From assembly GCF_014180715.1 (NCBI RefSeq), contig NZ_JACEFC010000029.1:1-42289 (forward strand): DNA of 42,289 nt, in the 5' to 3' direction. Position numbers and translations under genes: made by a program. This document shows, piece by piece, positions 32,654 to 40,620 of the stretch. This stretch comes from Nocardioides stalactiti (GTDB lineage Bacteria; Actinomycetota; Actinomycetes; Propionibacteriales; Nocardioidaceae). Each line of letters starts with the position of its first letter. Within the stretch, counting starts at the first letter, position 1. The notes below the pieces were generated by a model. That model saw only the letters and a program-made list of their open reading frames with translations, did not search any database and was not told the origin of the DNA.

Positions 32654-34003
32654 TCAGACCGCCGTCCGCGTACGACGCTGGCGACGCGAGGTCTTCACGC
32701 CCAGGAGGACGGTGCCGAGCACCCGGAGCCGGATGCCGCGCACGTGCTCGGCGGCCCGGCGGACGAAACGCGGGTGGACGGTGCCGGCGGGGACGGTCAG
32801 CAGGACCGCACCGTGGATCGCCATGATCCGGGCGTCCTCCGAGCTCGAGACCGGCGCCGTGTGCACGATGACGACGTCGTAGTCGTCCTCGGTGTCGTCG
32901 ACCAGGCCGCGGAAGCGCATCTCCAGCAGGCTGGGCGCGGCCAGGAGGGCATGGCCCAGCGGCAGCACGTCGACCAGGTCGACGGGTCCCTTGCGGACGG
33001 CGTCCCCGAGGAGGCACTCCCCCGAGAGGACGTCGTAGAGACCCGGCTCGCCGGACGCCTCGAGCGCCTGGTGGACCTCACCCTCGCGGTCGGCGTTGAT
33101 CACCAGGACCCGGTGACCGACCTCGGCGAGGGCGGCGGCCAGGTTCACCTCGATCCAACCGGCCCACGGGTCGGTGCCACCGGCCGAGGTGACCACGAGC
33201 ACCCGGGTCGGGTCCTCGGCACTGGCGAACTCGAGCGCGATGCGCAGGGCTCGGATGGACTGGAACTCCTCGGCCCACAGGTCGAGCGCCGAGACACCGT
33301 TCGGGTCGTCGGGCCTCGGGACCACGCCGAGGACCGCGGTCTCGGAGACCTCGGCCATCTCCTCGGGGTCGGTGACCGTGCGGAACATCCGGTCGGCGAT
33401 CGCCGCCGCGGCGACGGCGAGGGCGATCGCCAGGCAGAGCCCGGCGAGGGCCGTCACCGGGATGTTGGGCGAGCTGAACTTCTCGGGGACCACGGCCTGC
33501 TCGGTCACCTGGTACTGGAACGACCCGCTGCTGGGGTCGTAGTTCGGCAGCAGGCTGATGATCAGGTTCGCGATCTCGGCGGCGAGCTCAGGGTCGGTGT
33601 CGTCGACCGAGACCTGGACGATGACCGTGCCCGACACGACCTCGCCGTCGACCTCGTCGCGCAGCTCGTCGACCGAACGTTCGGAGATCTGTGCGGCGAC
33701 GGCCTCCAGCAGGGGGCGCGACTCAGCCACGTCGGCGACGGTGCCCAGCAGGTCGTCGTAGCTGGCCGGCGAGGCCGACTGCACGAGGTCCTGCTGCGGA
33801 GTGACGGCGATCCGGGCGGATGCCGTGTACTCGCGCTCGGCGAGGATGAGGACCGCAGCGACAGCGTTCGCGACCAGCGCGATCACCAGGGCGGCCGTCC
33901 AGCGACGACGCCACAGCAGCGCGCTCAGGACACGGAACCCTCCCCTGACCGGCTGGGTGGGCACGACGGTCGGGTCGGCGGCGGGAGCTACCAGGGTGGA
34001 CAT
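32654..34003 (-). CDS. Wzz/BY-kinase-type polysaccharide co-polymerase with degenerate ATPase
   Basis: 449 residues with AAGGAA upstream of the ATG. Transmembrane segments at about 35-54 and 182-203 bracket the outer Wzz domain; the linker EEFQSIRALRIALEF (246-260) is the usual EAFRxLRTNL segment before a BY-kinase. The Walker A site, however, reads SAGGTDPWAGW (about 273-283) with no GK[ST], and Walker A' is VLVINAD with Asn in place of the first Asp. The C-terminus has no Tyr cluster. It probably controls chain length without ATP hydrolysis or autophosphorylation. Confidence 0.85.
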   Translation of the reverse strand: MSTLVAPAADPTVVPTQPVRGGFRVLSALLWRRRWTAALVIALVANAVAAVLILAEREYTASARIAVTPQQDLVQSASPASYDDLLGTVADVAESRPLLEAVAAQISERSVDELRDEVDGEVVSGTVIVQVSVDDTDPELAAEIANLIISLLPNYDPSSGSFQYQVTEQAVVPEKFSSPNIPVTALAGLCLAIALAVAAAAIADRMFRTVTDPEEMAEVSETAVLGVVPRPDDPNGVSALDLWAEEFQSIRALRIALEFASAEDPTRVLVVTSAGGTDPWAGWIEVNLAAALAEVGHRVLVINADREGEVHQALEASGEPGLYDVLSGECLLGDAVRKGPVDLVDVLPLGHALLAAPSLLEMRFRGLVDDTEDDYDVVIVHTAPVSSSEDARIMAIHGAVLLTVPAGTVHPRFVRRAAEHVRGIRLRVLGTVLLGVKTSRRQRRTRTAV

Positions 34004-34015
34004 TTTGACGGTTCC

Positions 34016-35059
34016 TTAGCTGTGGACGAGTTCTGCGGGGACGAGTCGGTAGGCGGCGTGCAGTCGTTCCCGCTGCCGCGCCGCGGAATGGGCGGCGGCG
34101 AAGCGCAGCGACTGCTGCTGCGCCTCGGCCCACCGGGCGGAGTCGTGGAGGTCGACGATCCGGGCCGCGAGGTCCGCTGCTGTCGACTCGGTGCCGGGCA
34201 CGCCCAGGCTCACGAGGGTGTCGATGCCGCGCACAGCCATCGGCAGTCCGGCGGCTGCCGACTCGAGGATGCTGACGGGGGCTGCCTCCCAGGCCGCCGT
34301 GTGGAGGTAGACCTGCGCGGTGCCGAGCCGTCGGACGACCTCACCCCGCGGAAGCCAGCCGGCCACGGACACACCGTGCTCGCGAAGGGCTGCCTCGGCA
34401 TCGGGGTCTCCCCCGCCGAGCCACTCCCACTCCAACCTCCGGCCGAGCACCTCGTCGAGGTAGCCCTTCACCGCGATGAGGAAGCGCCAGTCCTTCTGCG
34501 GACCGATCCGGCCGACGGTGACGACGCGCAGCGGGGTCTGGAAGCGGGCGACCAGCTCGGGTGGCTCGAGGGAGCGGTTGGGGACGGTGACCACGTCACG
34601 GTGCCCGAGCCGCTCCGCGAGCAGGGCCTCGCGCGGCGAGCAGGCGACGAGCATCGACGTGCTGCCGACGAGCGCCTGCTCGACCCGGCGGACGCCCGCC
34701 TGGGTGAGCGGCCCGATGTCGCGGCGCTCGAAGGCGAAGCAGTGTGGGCTGTAGACGACATCGGCACCGAGGTCCACGACGCGCACCAGCAGGCCGGCGT
34801 ACGACGAGTGCGCGTGCACGTGGTCGGGCTCCAGCGTGGCCACCAGGCGACGCAGGGCCCGGACCGCCCGGACCGGGTTGCTCGGCAGGGTCGCCACCGC
34901 GGCGAACGCGTGGCGCTCGTCGCCGGTGTCGGCGTGCTGCCGGCGCGGCCACACGGCCAGGTGGTGCTCGAAGTCAGGAGTCGCCTCGACCATGGAGAGC
35001 ACCGAGCTGAGGACACCGCCGCCGAGTGACTCGACGACGTGGAGGATGCGCGTGGGCAT
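34016..35059 (-). CDS. Glycosyltransferase family 4
   Basis: 347 residues from ATG 35059. MPTRILHVVESLGGGVLSSV gives the GT4 donor-side loop, and VVTVGRIGPQKDWRFLIAV and AAWEAAPVSILESAAAGLPMAV (core EAAPVSILE) carry the GT4 C-domain motifs, including both Glu of EX7E. It follows the sugar transferase gene by 13 bases and precedes the Wzz gene by 12. It probably adds the second sugar of the repeat unit. Confidence 0.92.
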   Translation of the reverse strand: MPTRILHVVESLGGGVLSSVLSMVEATPDFEHHLAVWPRRQHADTGDERHAFAAVATLPSNPVRAVRALRRLVATLEPDHVHAHSSYAGLLVRVVDLGADVVYSPHCFAFERRDIGPLTQAGVRRVEQALVGSTSMLVACSPREALLAERLGHRDVVTVPNRSLEPPELVARFQTPLRVVTVGRIGPQKDWRFLIAVKGYLDEVLGRRLEWEWLGGGDPDAEAALREHGVSVAGWLPRGEVVRRLGTAQVYLHTAAWEAAPVSILESAAAGLPMAVRGIDTLVSLGVPGTESTAADLAARIVDLHDSARWAEAQQQSLRFAAAHSAARQRERLHAAYRLVPAELVHS

Positions 35060-35072
35060 GACGGCCTGCCGT

Positions 35073-35735
35073 TCAGTAGGCACCGCGTGCCCGCAGCACG
35101 GCGGGCACGGTGCGGACGAGGATGCGGAGGTCGAGCCACACCGAGCGGTGCTCGATGTACTCGAGGTCGAGCAGGACGGCGTCCTCCCAGCGGAGGTCGC
35201 TGCGACCACTCACCTGGGTGATGCCGGTGATGCCGGGACGGACGGCGTGGCGCAGGTGGTCGCGTGGAGTGAACCGGGCCACCTCGACCGGGGTGCTGGG
35301 GCGCGGGCCCACCAGGGCCATCGACCCGTTGACCACGTTCCACAGCTGCGGGAGCTCGTCGAGGGAGGTGCGGCGGAGCCACCGGCCGACCGCCGTCACC
35401 CGCGGGTCGTCGTGCACCTTGGTGAGCGGTCCGGAGCCGTCGTTGCGAGCAGCGAACAGCTGCTCGGCCAGCACGTCGGCGTCAGCACGCATGGTACGGA
35501 ACTTGAGGATCTCGAACGTCCGGCCGCCGATCCCCACCCGCTGCTGGCGGTAGAGGACCGGGCCCTGGCTGGTCGTCCCCACGACGACCGCGATGACCAG
35601 GAGCAGCGGCACGAACAAGACCAGCATGGTCACGGCGACGACGAGCTCGATCGCCCGTCGCATCCGCCCGTGCGGTCGGGCGAGGATGATCGGCTCCTCG
35701 GCCCGCAACACGGCGGGGAATGGTTGTCCCTTCAC
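35073..35735 (-). CDS. Undecaprenyl-phosphate sugar-1-phosphate transferase
   Basis: 220 residues from GTG 35735. One N-terminal membrane helix (about 26-50) is followed by the bacterial sugar-transferase domain: KFRTMR, RRTSLDELPQLWNVV, GSMALVGPRP and RPGITGITQVSGR are the classic blocks of the WbaP/WcaJ catalytic unit (PF02397). It lacks the extra N-terminal helices of long WcaJ-type enzymes, so it is the short, catalytic-only form. It starts the lipid-linked oligosaccharide by moving a sugar phosphate to undecaprenyl phosphate. First gene of unit 1; the start lies in copy B of the shared element, and an in-frame TAG two codons upstream excludes an earlier start. Confidence 0.93.
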   Translation of the reverse strand: MKGQPFPAVLRAEEPIILARPHGRMRRAIELVVAVTMLVLFVPLLLVIAVVVGTTSQGPVLYRQQRVGIGGRTFEILKFRTMRADADVLAEQLFAARNDGSGPLTKVHDDPRVTAVGRWLRRTSLDELPQLWNVVNGSMALVGPRPSTPVEVARFTPRDHLRHAVRPGITGITQVSGRSDLRWEDAVLLDLEYIEHRSVWLDLRILVRTVPAVLRARGAY

Positions 35736-35774
35736 GTACTACCAGTGCGGGCTGATCCGGCTCCTGATCCATCG
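35729..35774 (-). promoter_or_regulatory. Shared EPS element, copy B (head of unit 1)
   Basis: Minus strand: CGATGGATCA, 15 variable bases, then CGCACTGGTAGTACGTGAAG, including the GTG start of the sugar transferase. See copy A at 26596-26641. Both copies also read as an overlapping frame beginning MDQ and containing ALVV.EG, which would be a small upstream ORF if translated; the 15-base spacer is not conserved at either level. Confidence 0.65.
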
Positions 35775-35779
35775 AAACC

Positions 35780-35800
35780 CCGGAAATTCGGGCAATTCCG
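35780..35800. repeat. AT-rich imperfect inverted repeat upstream of the EPS element
   Basis: CGGAAATTCGGGCAATTCCG (35781-35800) pairs CGGAA-TT with AATTCCG around a short CGGGC centre, with one bulged A. It lies six bases upstream of the shared element, in the gap between the GTPase gene and the EPS unit, and is more AT-rich than its surroundings. It could be an operator for unit 1 or a weak terminator of the GTPase transcript; no U-tract follows. Confidence 0.35.
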
Positions 35801-35838
35801 CTGAAAGTGACTCAGATTCTCGCGGCGCTGGAAGTCGC

Positions 35839-37350
35839 TCAGGACTTCGCGGCGTCGAGCCCGCGGCGAAGACGCGCGTACGACGCCAGCTCGGCATTGA
35901 CCGGTGCGACCACGTGCGCACGCAGGACCCGGCCGGCGACGCGGCGCCGTTCCGTCTCGGCGGCACGGTCGAGCTCAGCGTCAGCCCTGGTCCGGGCGGA
36001 CCGGGCGACGACTGCCAGGACGACCGCGAGCGCGACGGTGACGCCGACCGCGACCAGCGGCAGGGTCAACGCGCCGCCCCCGACGTAGGCGACGCCGGCG
36101 AGAACCACGGAAGCGACGGCCGCGACGGACGCGACCCCCGTCGCCGGTCCCAGCAAGGAGAGCCATCCAGGCGGCCGCTGCTGAAAGCGCAGTCCGGCGA
36201 GCTCGGCATCGAGCCGGTCGTCGGTCTCCTTCAGCCGCTCGGTCGCGGCCGCCCGGATGGGGTCTGACCATGCCGGGGTGAGGTCCCGGCACACGTTGTC
36301 GACGAGCGCGCGGACAGCGGTGTCGACCGCCGGCCGGTCCACGCGGGAGCCGACCCGGGCCGCGTCGGCGACACGGCGCTCCAGGTCGCTGATCCACACG
36401 TCGGGAACGGTGGTCGGCGCCGTCCCGGTGGCCTTCGCGAGCCGGTCGGCCGCGCTCCTGACATCGGCCTCGACCCGCAGGGCGACGTGCTGCTTCTGCT
36501 CGACGCGGCGACGGATCGCCGTCCGCAGCTCGCTCATGCCCGCGCCGTGGCGAGCGCTGGTGGCGAGGACCCGCGGGTCCTTCATGCCGTCGGCGACGAG
36601 GAGCTTGCGGAGGTCGCGCAGCATGCCGGTCCGTCGTTCCTCGGGGACCTCGTCGATGTGGTTGAGCACGACCATCGTCACGGCACGGTGACCGGAGAGG
36701 GGCTGCAGGAAGCGGTGGTGGATCGCGGCGTCGGCGTACTTCTGCGGGTCCACGACCCAGATCAGGAGGTCGGCCATCTCGACGACGCGCTGCGCCTCGG
36801 CGTGGTGGGCGACCTCGATCGAGTCGTGGTCGGGGAGGTCGAGGAGCACCAGGCCCTCCGGGAGCGCGTCGCGGCCGCGGCCGGTGGGCAGGTCGGCCCG
36901 CAGGTGCCGACGGGCGGCGGGCACGCCGAGCCAGTCGAGCATCTCGGCGCAGTCCTCCTCGCTCCACACGAGGGCGTTGGCGACCGAGGTGGTGGGGCGC
37001 TGGGCGCCGGAGGCGGAGAGTCGGGTGCCCGCGAGGGCGTTGAACAGGGTCGACTTGCCGGACCCCGTGGAACCGGCGATCGCGACGATGGTGTGCGACG
37101 ACGACAGGCGGAGGCGGGCCGACGAGCGGTGGACGCCGGTCTCGAGGCGGTCGAGCAACCCTTCGTCGACGCGGCCCCGCGCCGACGCGATCGCGGACTC
37201 GAGGCCGGCCAGCTGGCGGTCGAGCGGGCTGGCCGGTGCTGCGCGCACCGGCGCGACTGCCGCTGCGGTCGGCCCGGAGGCGGGTGCCGTCGGCGCTGCC
37301 GCCGACCGTGCGGGCGCCACCATCGAACCGAGTCCCCGTGCACCACTCAT
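35839..37350 (-). CDS. YfjP/dynamin-like GTPase with C-terminal membrane hairpin
   Basis: 503 residues. After an Ala/Pro-rich start (1-42) the G domain has the P-loop GSTGSGKST (93-101), switch Thr120-121, G3 DLPDHDS (171-177) and G4 NHID (230-233, variant of NKxD). A helical region follows, then two close hydrophobic stretches (about 400-455), so the protein likely dips into or spans the membrane, and a basic/coiled end. YfjP/YeeP-like and dynamin-like GTPases remodel or stabilise membranes, or act in stress. It starts 2 bases after the other GTPase gene; the pair probably works together. Confidence 0.85.
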   Translation of the reverse strand: MSGARGLGSMVAPARSAAAPTAPASGPTAAAVAPVRAAPASPLDRQLAGLESAIASARGRVDEGLLDRLETGVHRSSARLRLSSSHTIVAIAGSTGSGKSTLFNALAGTRLSASGAQRPTTSVANALVWSEEDCAEMLDWLGVPAARRHLRADLPTGRGRDALPEGLVLLDLPDHDSIEVAHHAEAQRVVEMADLLIWVVDPQKYADAAIHHRFLQPLSGHRAVTMVVLNHIDEVPEERRTGMLRDLRKLLVADGMKDPRVLATSARHGAGMSELRTAIRRRVEQKQHVALRVEADVRSAADRLAKATGTAPTTVPDVWISDLERRVADAARVGSRVDRPAVDTAVRALVDNVCRDLTPAWSDPIRAAATERLKETDDRLDAELAGLRFQQRPPGWLSLLGPATGVASVAAVASVVLAGVAYVGGGALTLPLVAVGVTVALAVVLAVVARSARTRADAELDRAAETERRRVAGRVLRAHVVAPVNAELASYARLRRGLDAAKS

Positions 37351-37352
37351 CG

Positions 37353-39077
37353 TCAGGCCCCTTGCCTCTCGTGACGTGCCAACATGCGTTCGGCAGCGAT
37401 CGCTGCGTCGCGCAGCCGACCCGGCGCGTCGGGGGCGAGCCCCCAGTCCAGGACCGGCTGCAGGTAGCGGTCGCGCTCCTCGGCGAGGAGCGCGGTGAGG
37501 GTCGCGGCGATCGCGCCGCCCGCTGCCTCGACCAGCGCGGACAGACCGGGCAGGGCCGACAGAGCGTCGGTCGGCGACGACGCCTCGGCGCCGGCCCCCG
37601 CGAGGATCAGGACGATCGCGAGTGCGCGTGCGCTCGCCTCCTCGGCAACGCCGCTGACTCCCGCACCGGTGGACCTCATCTCGGCTGTGGCCTGCTCCAC
37701 GAGCCGCTGCCGGCAGGCGCGGATCGAGGTCCGGGCCCTGGTCGAGAGACCCTTGCCGGGCCGGGACAGGTCCTGCGCGCTCCAGTCGAGCAGTGCACCG
37801 CCGTTGTCGGTGGCTCGGAGGTCGCGGGCCGTGTGCTGGGCCGTGCGGGAGGCGAGGTCGACGAGGACCGTCTCGAGAGCCAGGTCGAGCGCAACGCCGA
37901 GCTGGTCGACCTGCTCGGCCCGCTTCGCCCCGGCGCCCGTGAGGCGTTCACGCAGCACCGCCACGACCCGGTCGAGGTCGCCCGGGTCCACGTCCCCGCC
38001 GGTGAAGTCGTTCCACCGCAGCCACAGGTCTCCCCGCAGCAGGGAGCCGTCGGTCAGCGAGGTCCGCAGCTCGGCGGCGGCGGCGGCGTAGGTCGTGTCC
38101 GCGACGTGCAGCACGTCGCTGACCGCCGCGACCTGCGAGACCACGGCGTCGGCGACCGCGTCGGCGGTCCGTGCGGCCTGCCGGATGGCGCCGCCGACGG
38201 TCCGACGGACGGCCGCGGACCGCGCAGCGGTGTCGAGGGCGAGGCCGGCGAGCCAGCTGCGCACCTCGTTGACGTACGACACCGGCAGCAGGCCGTCGGC
38301 GTCGAGCTCGCCGTGCTCGACGAAGAAGGTCTGGTCGCTGGTGATCCCGTGCTCCTGCAGCATGCGGGCCAGGTGCGGCGCCACGGTACTGCGGTCCTTC
38401 GGCGGGATCCGGTTCATGACGACCGCCACCGACGTCTCCCGCTCGAGCGCCAGCGAGAGCTGGAGCCACGGGACCTGGTCGGAGTAGCGAGCGGCCGAGG
38501 TCGTGAAGAGCAGGAGGTCGGCGGCGCCGAGCAGCTTGGTGGCGAGCTCGCGGTTGCGGTCGTCGATCGAGTCGAAGTCCGGTGCGTCGAGCAGGGCCAG
38601 CCCGCGCGGGACGGCGGTCGTCGCGATCAGCTGGAGCGACTCGTGGTCGTGCGTCGGCTCGTCGACCCGGTCGAGGGTCGGAAGGATCCGGTCCGGGCCG
38701 AACCAGTGACGGTCGTCGGGGTGGTGCACGAGGACCGGGGACCGGGTGGTCGGCCGGAGCAGCCCCGGGGTGGTGACCTTCTGACCGACGAGACTGTTGA
38801 CGAGGGTCGACTTGCCGGCCCCGGTCGGGCCGCCGATCACCACCAGCGCGGGGGCGTCGAGGCCGGTCAGGCGCGGCAGCACGTAGTCGTCCAGCTGGTC
38901 GAGGACCCGGCTGCGCTCGTCCCGGACCGACCCTGTTCCCGGCAGGTCGAGCGGCAGCGCCGCCGCGGTGTAGGCCGAACGGAGGTTGATCAACGCCTGG
39001 ACGAGCTCACGATCGACCACGGCTCCGCGAGGTGGGGCCACTCCCGTCGACCGCGCGTCACTCACCGCGGTAGCCAT
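37353..39077 (-). CDS. Dynamin-family GTPase
   Basis: 574 residues. P-loop GGPTGAGKST (82-91), switch Thr110-111, G3 DAPDFDS (164-170) and a variant G4 (MNRIPPKD). The long helical part that follows (about 240-560) fits a dynamin-like stalk; a short hydrophobic Ala-rich stretch (about 500-530) may touch membrane. Paired dynamins are known in actinobacteria (for example IniA/IniC in mycobacteria, DynA/DynB at Streptomyces sporulation septa). Its start lies in the last 20 bases of the coiled-coil gene upstream; a GTG four codons in (39065) is an alternative start. Confidence 0.85.
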   Translation of the reverse strand: MATAVSDARSTGVAPPRGAVVDRELVQALINLRSAYTAAALPLDLPGTGSVRDERSRVLDQLDDYVLPRLTGLDAPALVVIGGPTGAGKSTLVNSLVGQKVTTPGLLRPTTRSPVLVHHPDDRHWFGPDRILPTLDRVDEPTHDHESLQLIATTAVPRGLALLDAPDFDSIDDRNRELATKLLGAADLLLFTTSAARYSDQVPWLQLSLALERETSVAVVMNRIPPKDRSTVAPHLARMLQEHGITSDQTFFVEHGELDADGLLPVSYVNEVRSWLAGLALDTAARSAAVRRTVGGAIRQAARTADAVADAVVSQVAAVSDVLHVADTTYAAAAAELRTSLTDGSLLRGDLWLRWNDFTGGDVDPGDLDRVVAVLRERLTGAGAKRAEQVDQLGVALDLALETVLVDLASRTAQHTARDLRATDNGGALLDWSAQDLSRPGKGLSTRARTSIRACRQRLVEQATAEMRSTGAGVSGVAEEASARALAIVLILAGAGAEASSPTDALSALPGLSALVEAAGGAIAATLTALLAEERDRYLQPVLDWGLAPDAPGRLRDAAIAAERMLARHERQGA

Positions 39078-40116
39078 GGCGCCGGAACATCGAGCCGAGC
39101 TGGCGGTCCATCTGCTCCATCGCGGCCGAGGGGCTCGGCGGCCGATCGCCCACCACCAGGTCGAGACCGGAGTCGTCCGAACCCATCGATCCGACCGGGT
39201 CCTCAGGGTCCTCGACGTACTCGACGTCCTCGGCGCTCGGGTCGAGGGACTCGATCGGCTCGCCGAACTCGTCGAGCTCGACGACCCGCTCGCTGGCGGA
39301 GTCGTCCTCGAGGTCGGACGGCGAGTCCGGCTCGTCGAGCTCGGGAGCGCCCTGGTCCTCGATCTCAGCGGGTGCGTGCTCCGAGAGCAGCTGCTGCATC
39401 GCAGAGCGGGCGTCGAGGAGCCGGTCGACGATGTCGGTGACCGTCGTGGTCAGGTCGATGATCGTCTCGGCGACCTCGGCACCGAGCTCGGTGGCCCGGT
39501 GGAGCACGTGGCGCGCCTGGTCCTTGATCGCGTCGGCCTGCTCCTCGGCCTGGGCGGCCGCCTCGGCCAGGTAGGCGCGGGCGGTCTCCTCGGCCTCGGC
39601 CATCGAGGTGCGGAGGGCCTCGGCCCGGACTGCCTCGGCGTCGCGCTGGGCGGACTCGCTCAGGTCGGCGGCGAGGGCGTCGACCTTCGCACGCTGGGCG
39701 GCCGCCCAGCCAGCGATCTCCTGGCGGGTGCGCTCGGCGGCGTCGCGCGCCTCGAGCACGATCCGCTCGGCCTCCTCGCTGGCCGCTCGGCGGGCCTCGT
39801 TGGCCACGGCGAGGAGCGACTGCGCCTCCTGGTGGGCGTCGCGGGTCGCGCGGAGCGTCGCAGCGTGCTCGGTGACGCCGGCGCTCACGCTGGCCGCATC
39901 CGGGCCGGCCGAGGGCGGCCCCGTCGGCTGCAGCTCGGTGAGCACCTGGTCGAACGCCCGAGCGACCTCGCCACCGGAGTTCTCGGGGAAGACAGGCGTG
40001 TCGCCCTCGGACGAGGCGACTTCGGCTGTGGTCTGGGAGCGACTGAACATGTCAGACAAGTGCGTCCGGGAAGCCGTTTGATCCGAACCCGTCGATATTT
40101 CCTTGAACCTCTTCAT
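39058..40116 (-). CDS. Coiled-coil protein with acidic tail (DivIVA-like character)
   Basis: 352 residues, no recognised enzymatic domain. Residues about 78-235 form a long Ala/Glu/Arg heptad region (ARRAASEEAERIVLEARDAA, then similar text), as in DivIVA or apolipoprotein-like scaffolds. Residues about 245-325 are strongly acidic and low complexity (Asp, Glu, Ser, Pro), and the end MEQMDRQLGSMFRRHGYRGE is amphipathic and basic. It sits between a smaller coiled-coil gene (4-base overlap) and the dynamin gene (20-base overlap), suggesting a scaffold or regulator for the GTPases. No better name can be given. Confidence 0.75.
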   Translation of the reverse strand: MKRFKEISTGSDQTASRTHLSDMFSRSQTTAEVASSEGDTPVFPENSGGEVARAFDQVLTELQPTGPPSAGPDAASVSAGVTEHAATLRATRDAHQEAQSLLAVANEARRAASEEAERIVLEARDAAERTRQEIAGWAAAQRAKVDALAADLSESAQRDAEAVRAEALRTSMAEAEETARAYLAEAAAQAEEQADAIKDQARHVLHRATELGAEVAETIIDLTTTVTDIVDRLLDARSAMQQLLSEHAPAEIEDQGAPELDEPDSPSDLEDDSASERVVELDEFGEPIESLDPSAEDVEYVEDPEDPVGSMGSDDSGLDLVVGDRPPSPSAAMEQMDRQLGSMFRRHGYRGE

Positions 40117-40568
40117 CGGTCGTCCCCCGGATCGGCGAACGGGCGGAACGCCCAGCCCGCCGCCTCCTCGACCCGCGCGAGGTCCGTCGCACGCCGCTCG
40201 ACCTGGAACGCGTCGCGCACGGTCGTCAGCAGTCGGTCACCCTCGTCGAGACGGGTGTTGAGGAGGGCGAGACCCAGCTCACGGATCTCGTCGGCCTGAG
40301 CCGTGGCGTCCGCCACGATGCGGCGCGCCTCCCTGTCGGCCTCGGACAGCTTCGCGGTCGCCAGCCGGACGGCTGTCGCGCGAAGTCGTTGGGCTTCCCG
40401 GGCCACGAAGGCGAGTAGGCGGTAGGCCTCTGCGCTGTCGAGCGTCTTGCCCTCCTCGAGCCGATCGATGAGTCGATCGATCTCGAGGTGGGGGAAGCTC
40501 GGCGGCCACGAGAGGTCCTCGCCCTCCGGCTCGCCGAGTGCCGGTCGGTCGTCGGACGGTTCTGCCAC
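40113..40568 (-). CDS. Small coiled-coil protein
   Basis: 151 residues from GTG 40568. Mostly helical with heptads from about 25 to 140 (LEIDRLIDRLEEGKTLDSAE, then REARRIVADATAQADEIREL). The N-terminus is acidic and Pro-containing (AEPSDDRPALGEPEGEDLSWPPSFP). The coiled coil resembles that of the next protein in spacing and composition, and the stop overlaps the next start (ATGA). The two may pair. It begins 52 bases after the CHAT gene stop; no clear promoter lies in the gap, so read-through from CHAT is possible. Confidence 0.75.
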   Translation of the reverse strand: MAEPSDDRPALGEPEGEDLSWPPSFPHLEIDRLIDRLEEGKTLDSAEAYRLLAFVAREAQRLRATAVRLATAKLSEADREARRIVADATAQADEIRELGLALLNTRLDEGDRLLTTVRDAFQVERRATDLARVEEAAGWAFRPFADPGDDR

Positions 40569-40620
40569 GCCCCACTAGTGCACCGAACGGCCTCCGTGAT
40601 CCGACGGGCCCCGACAAATT

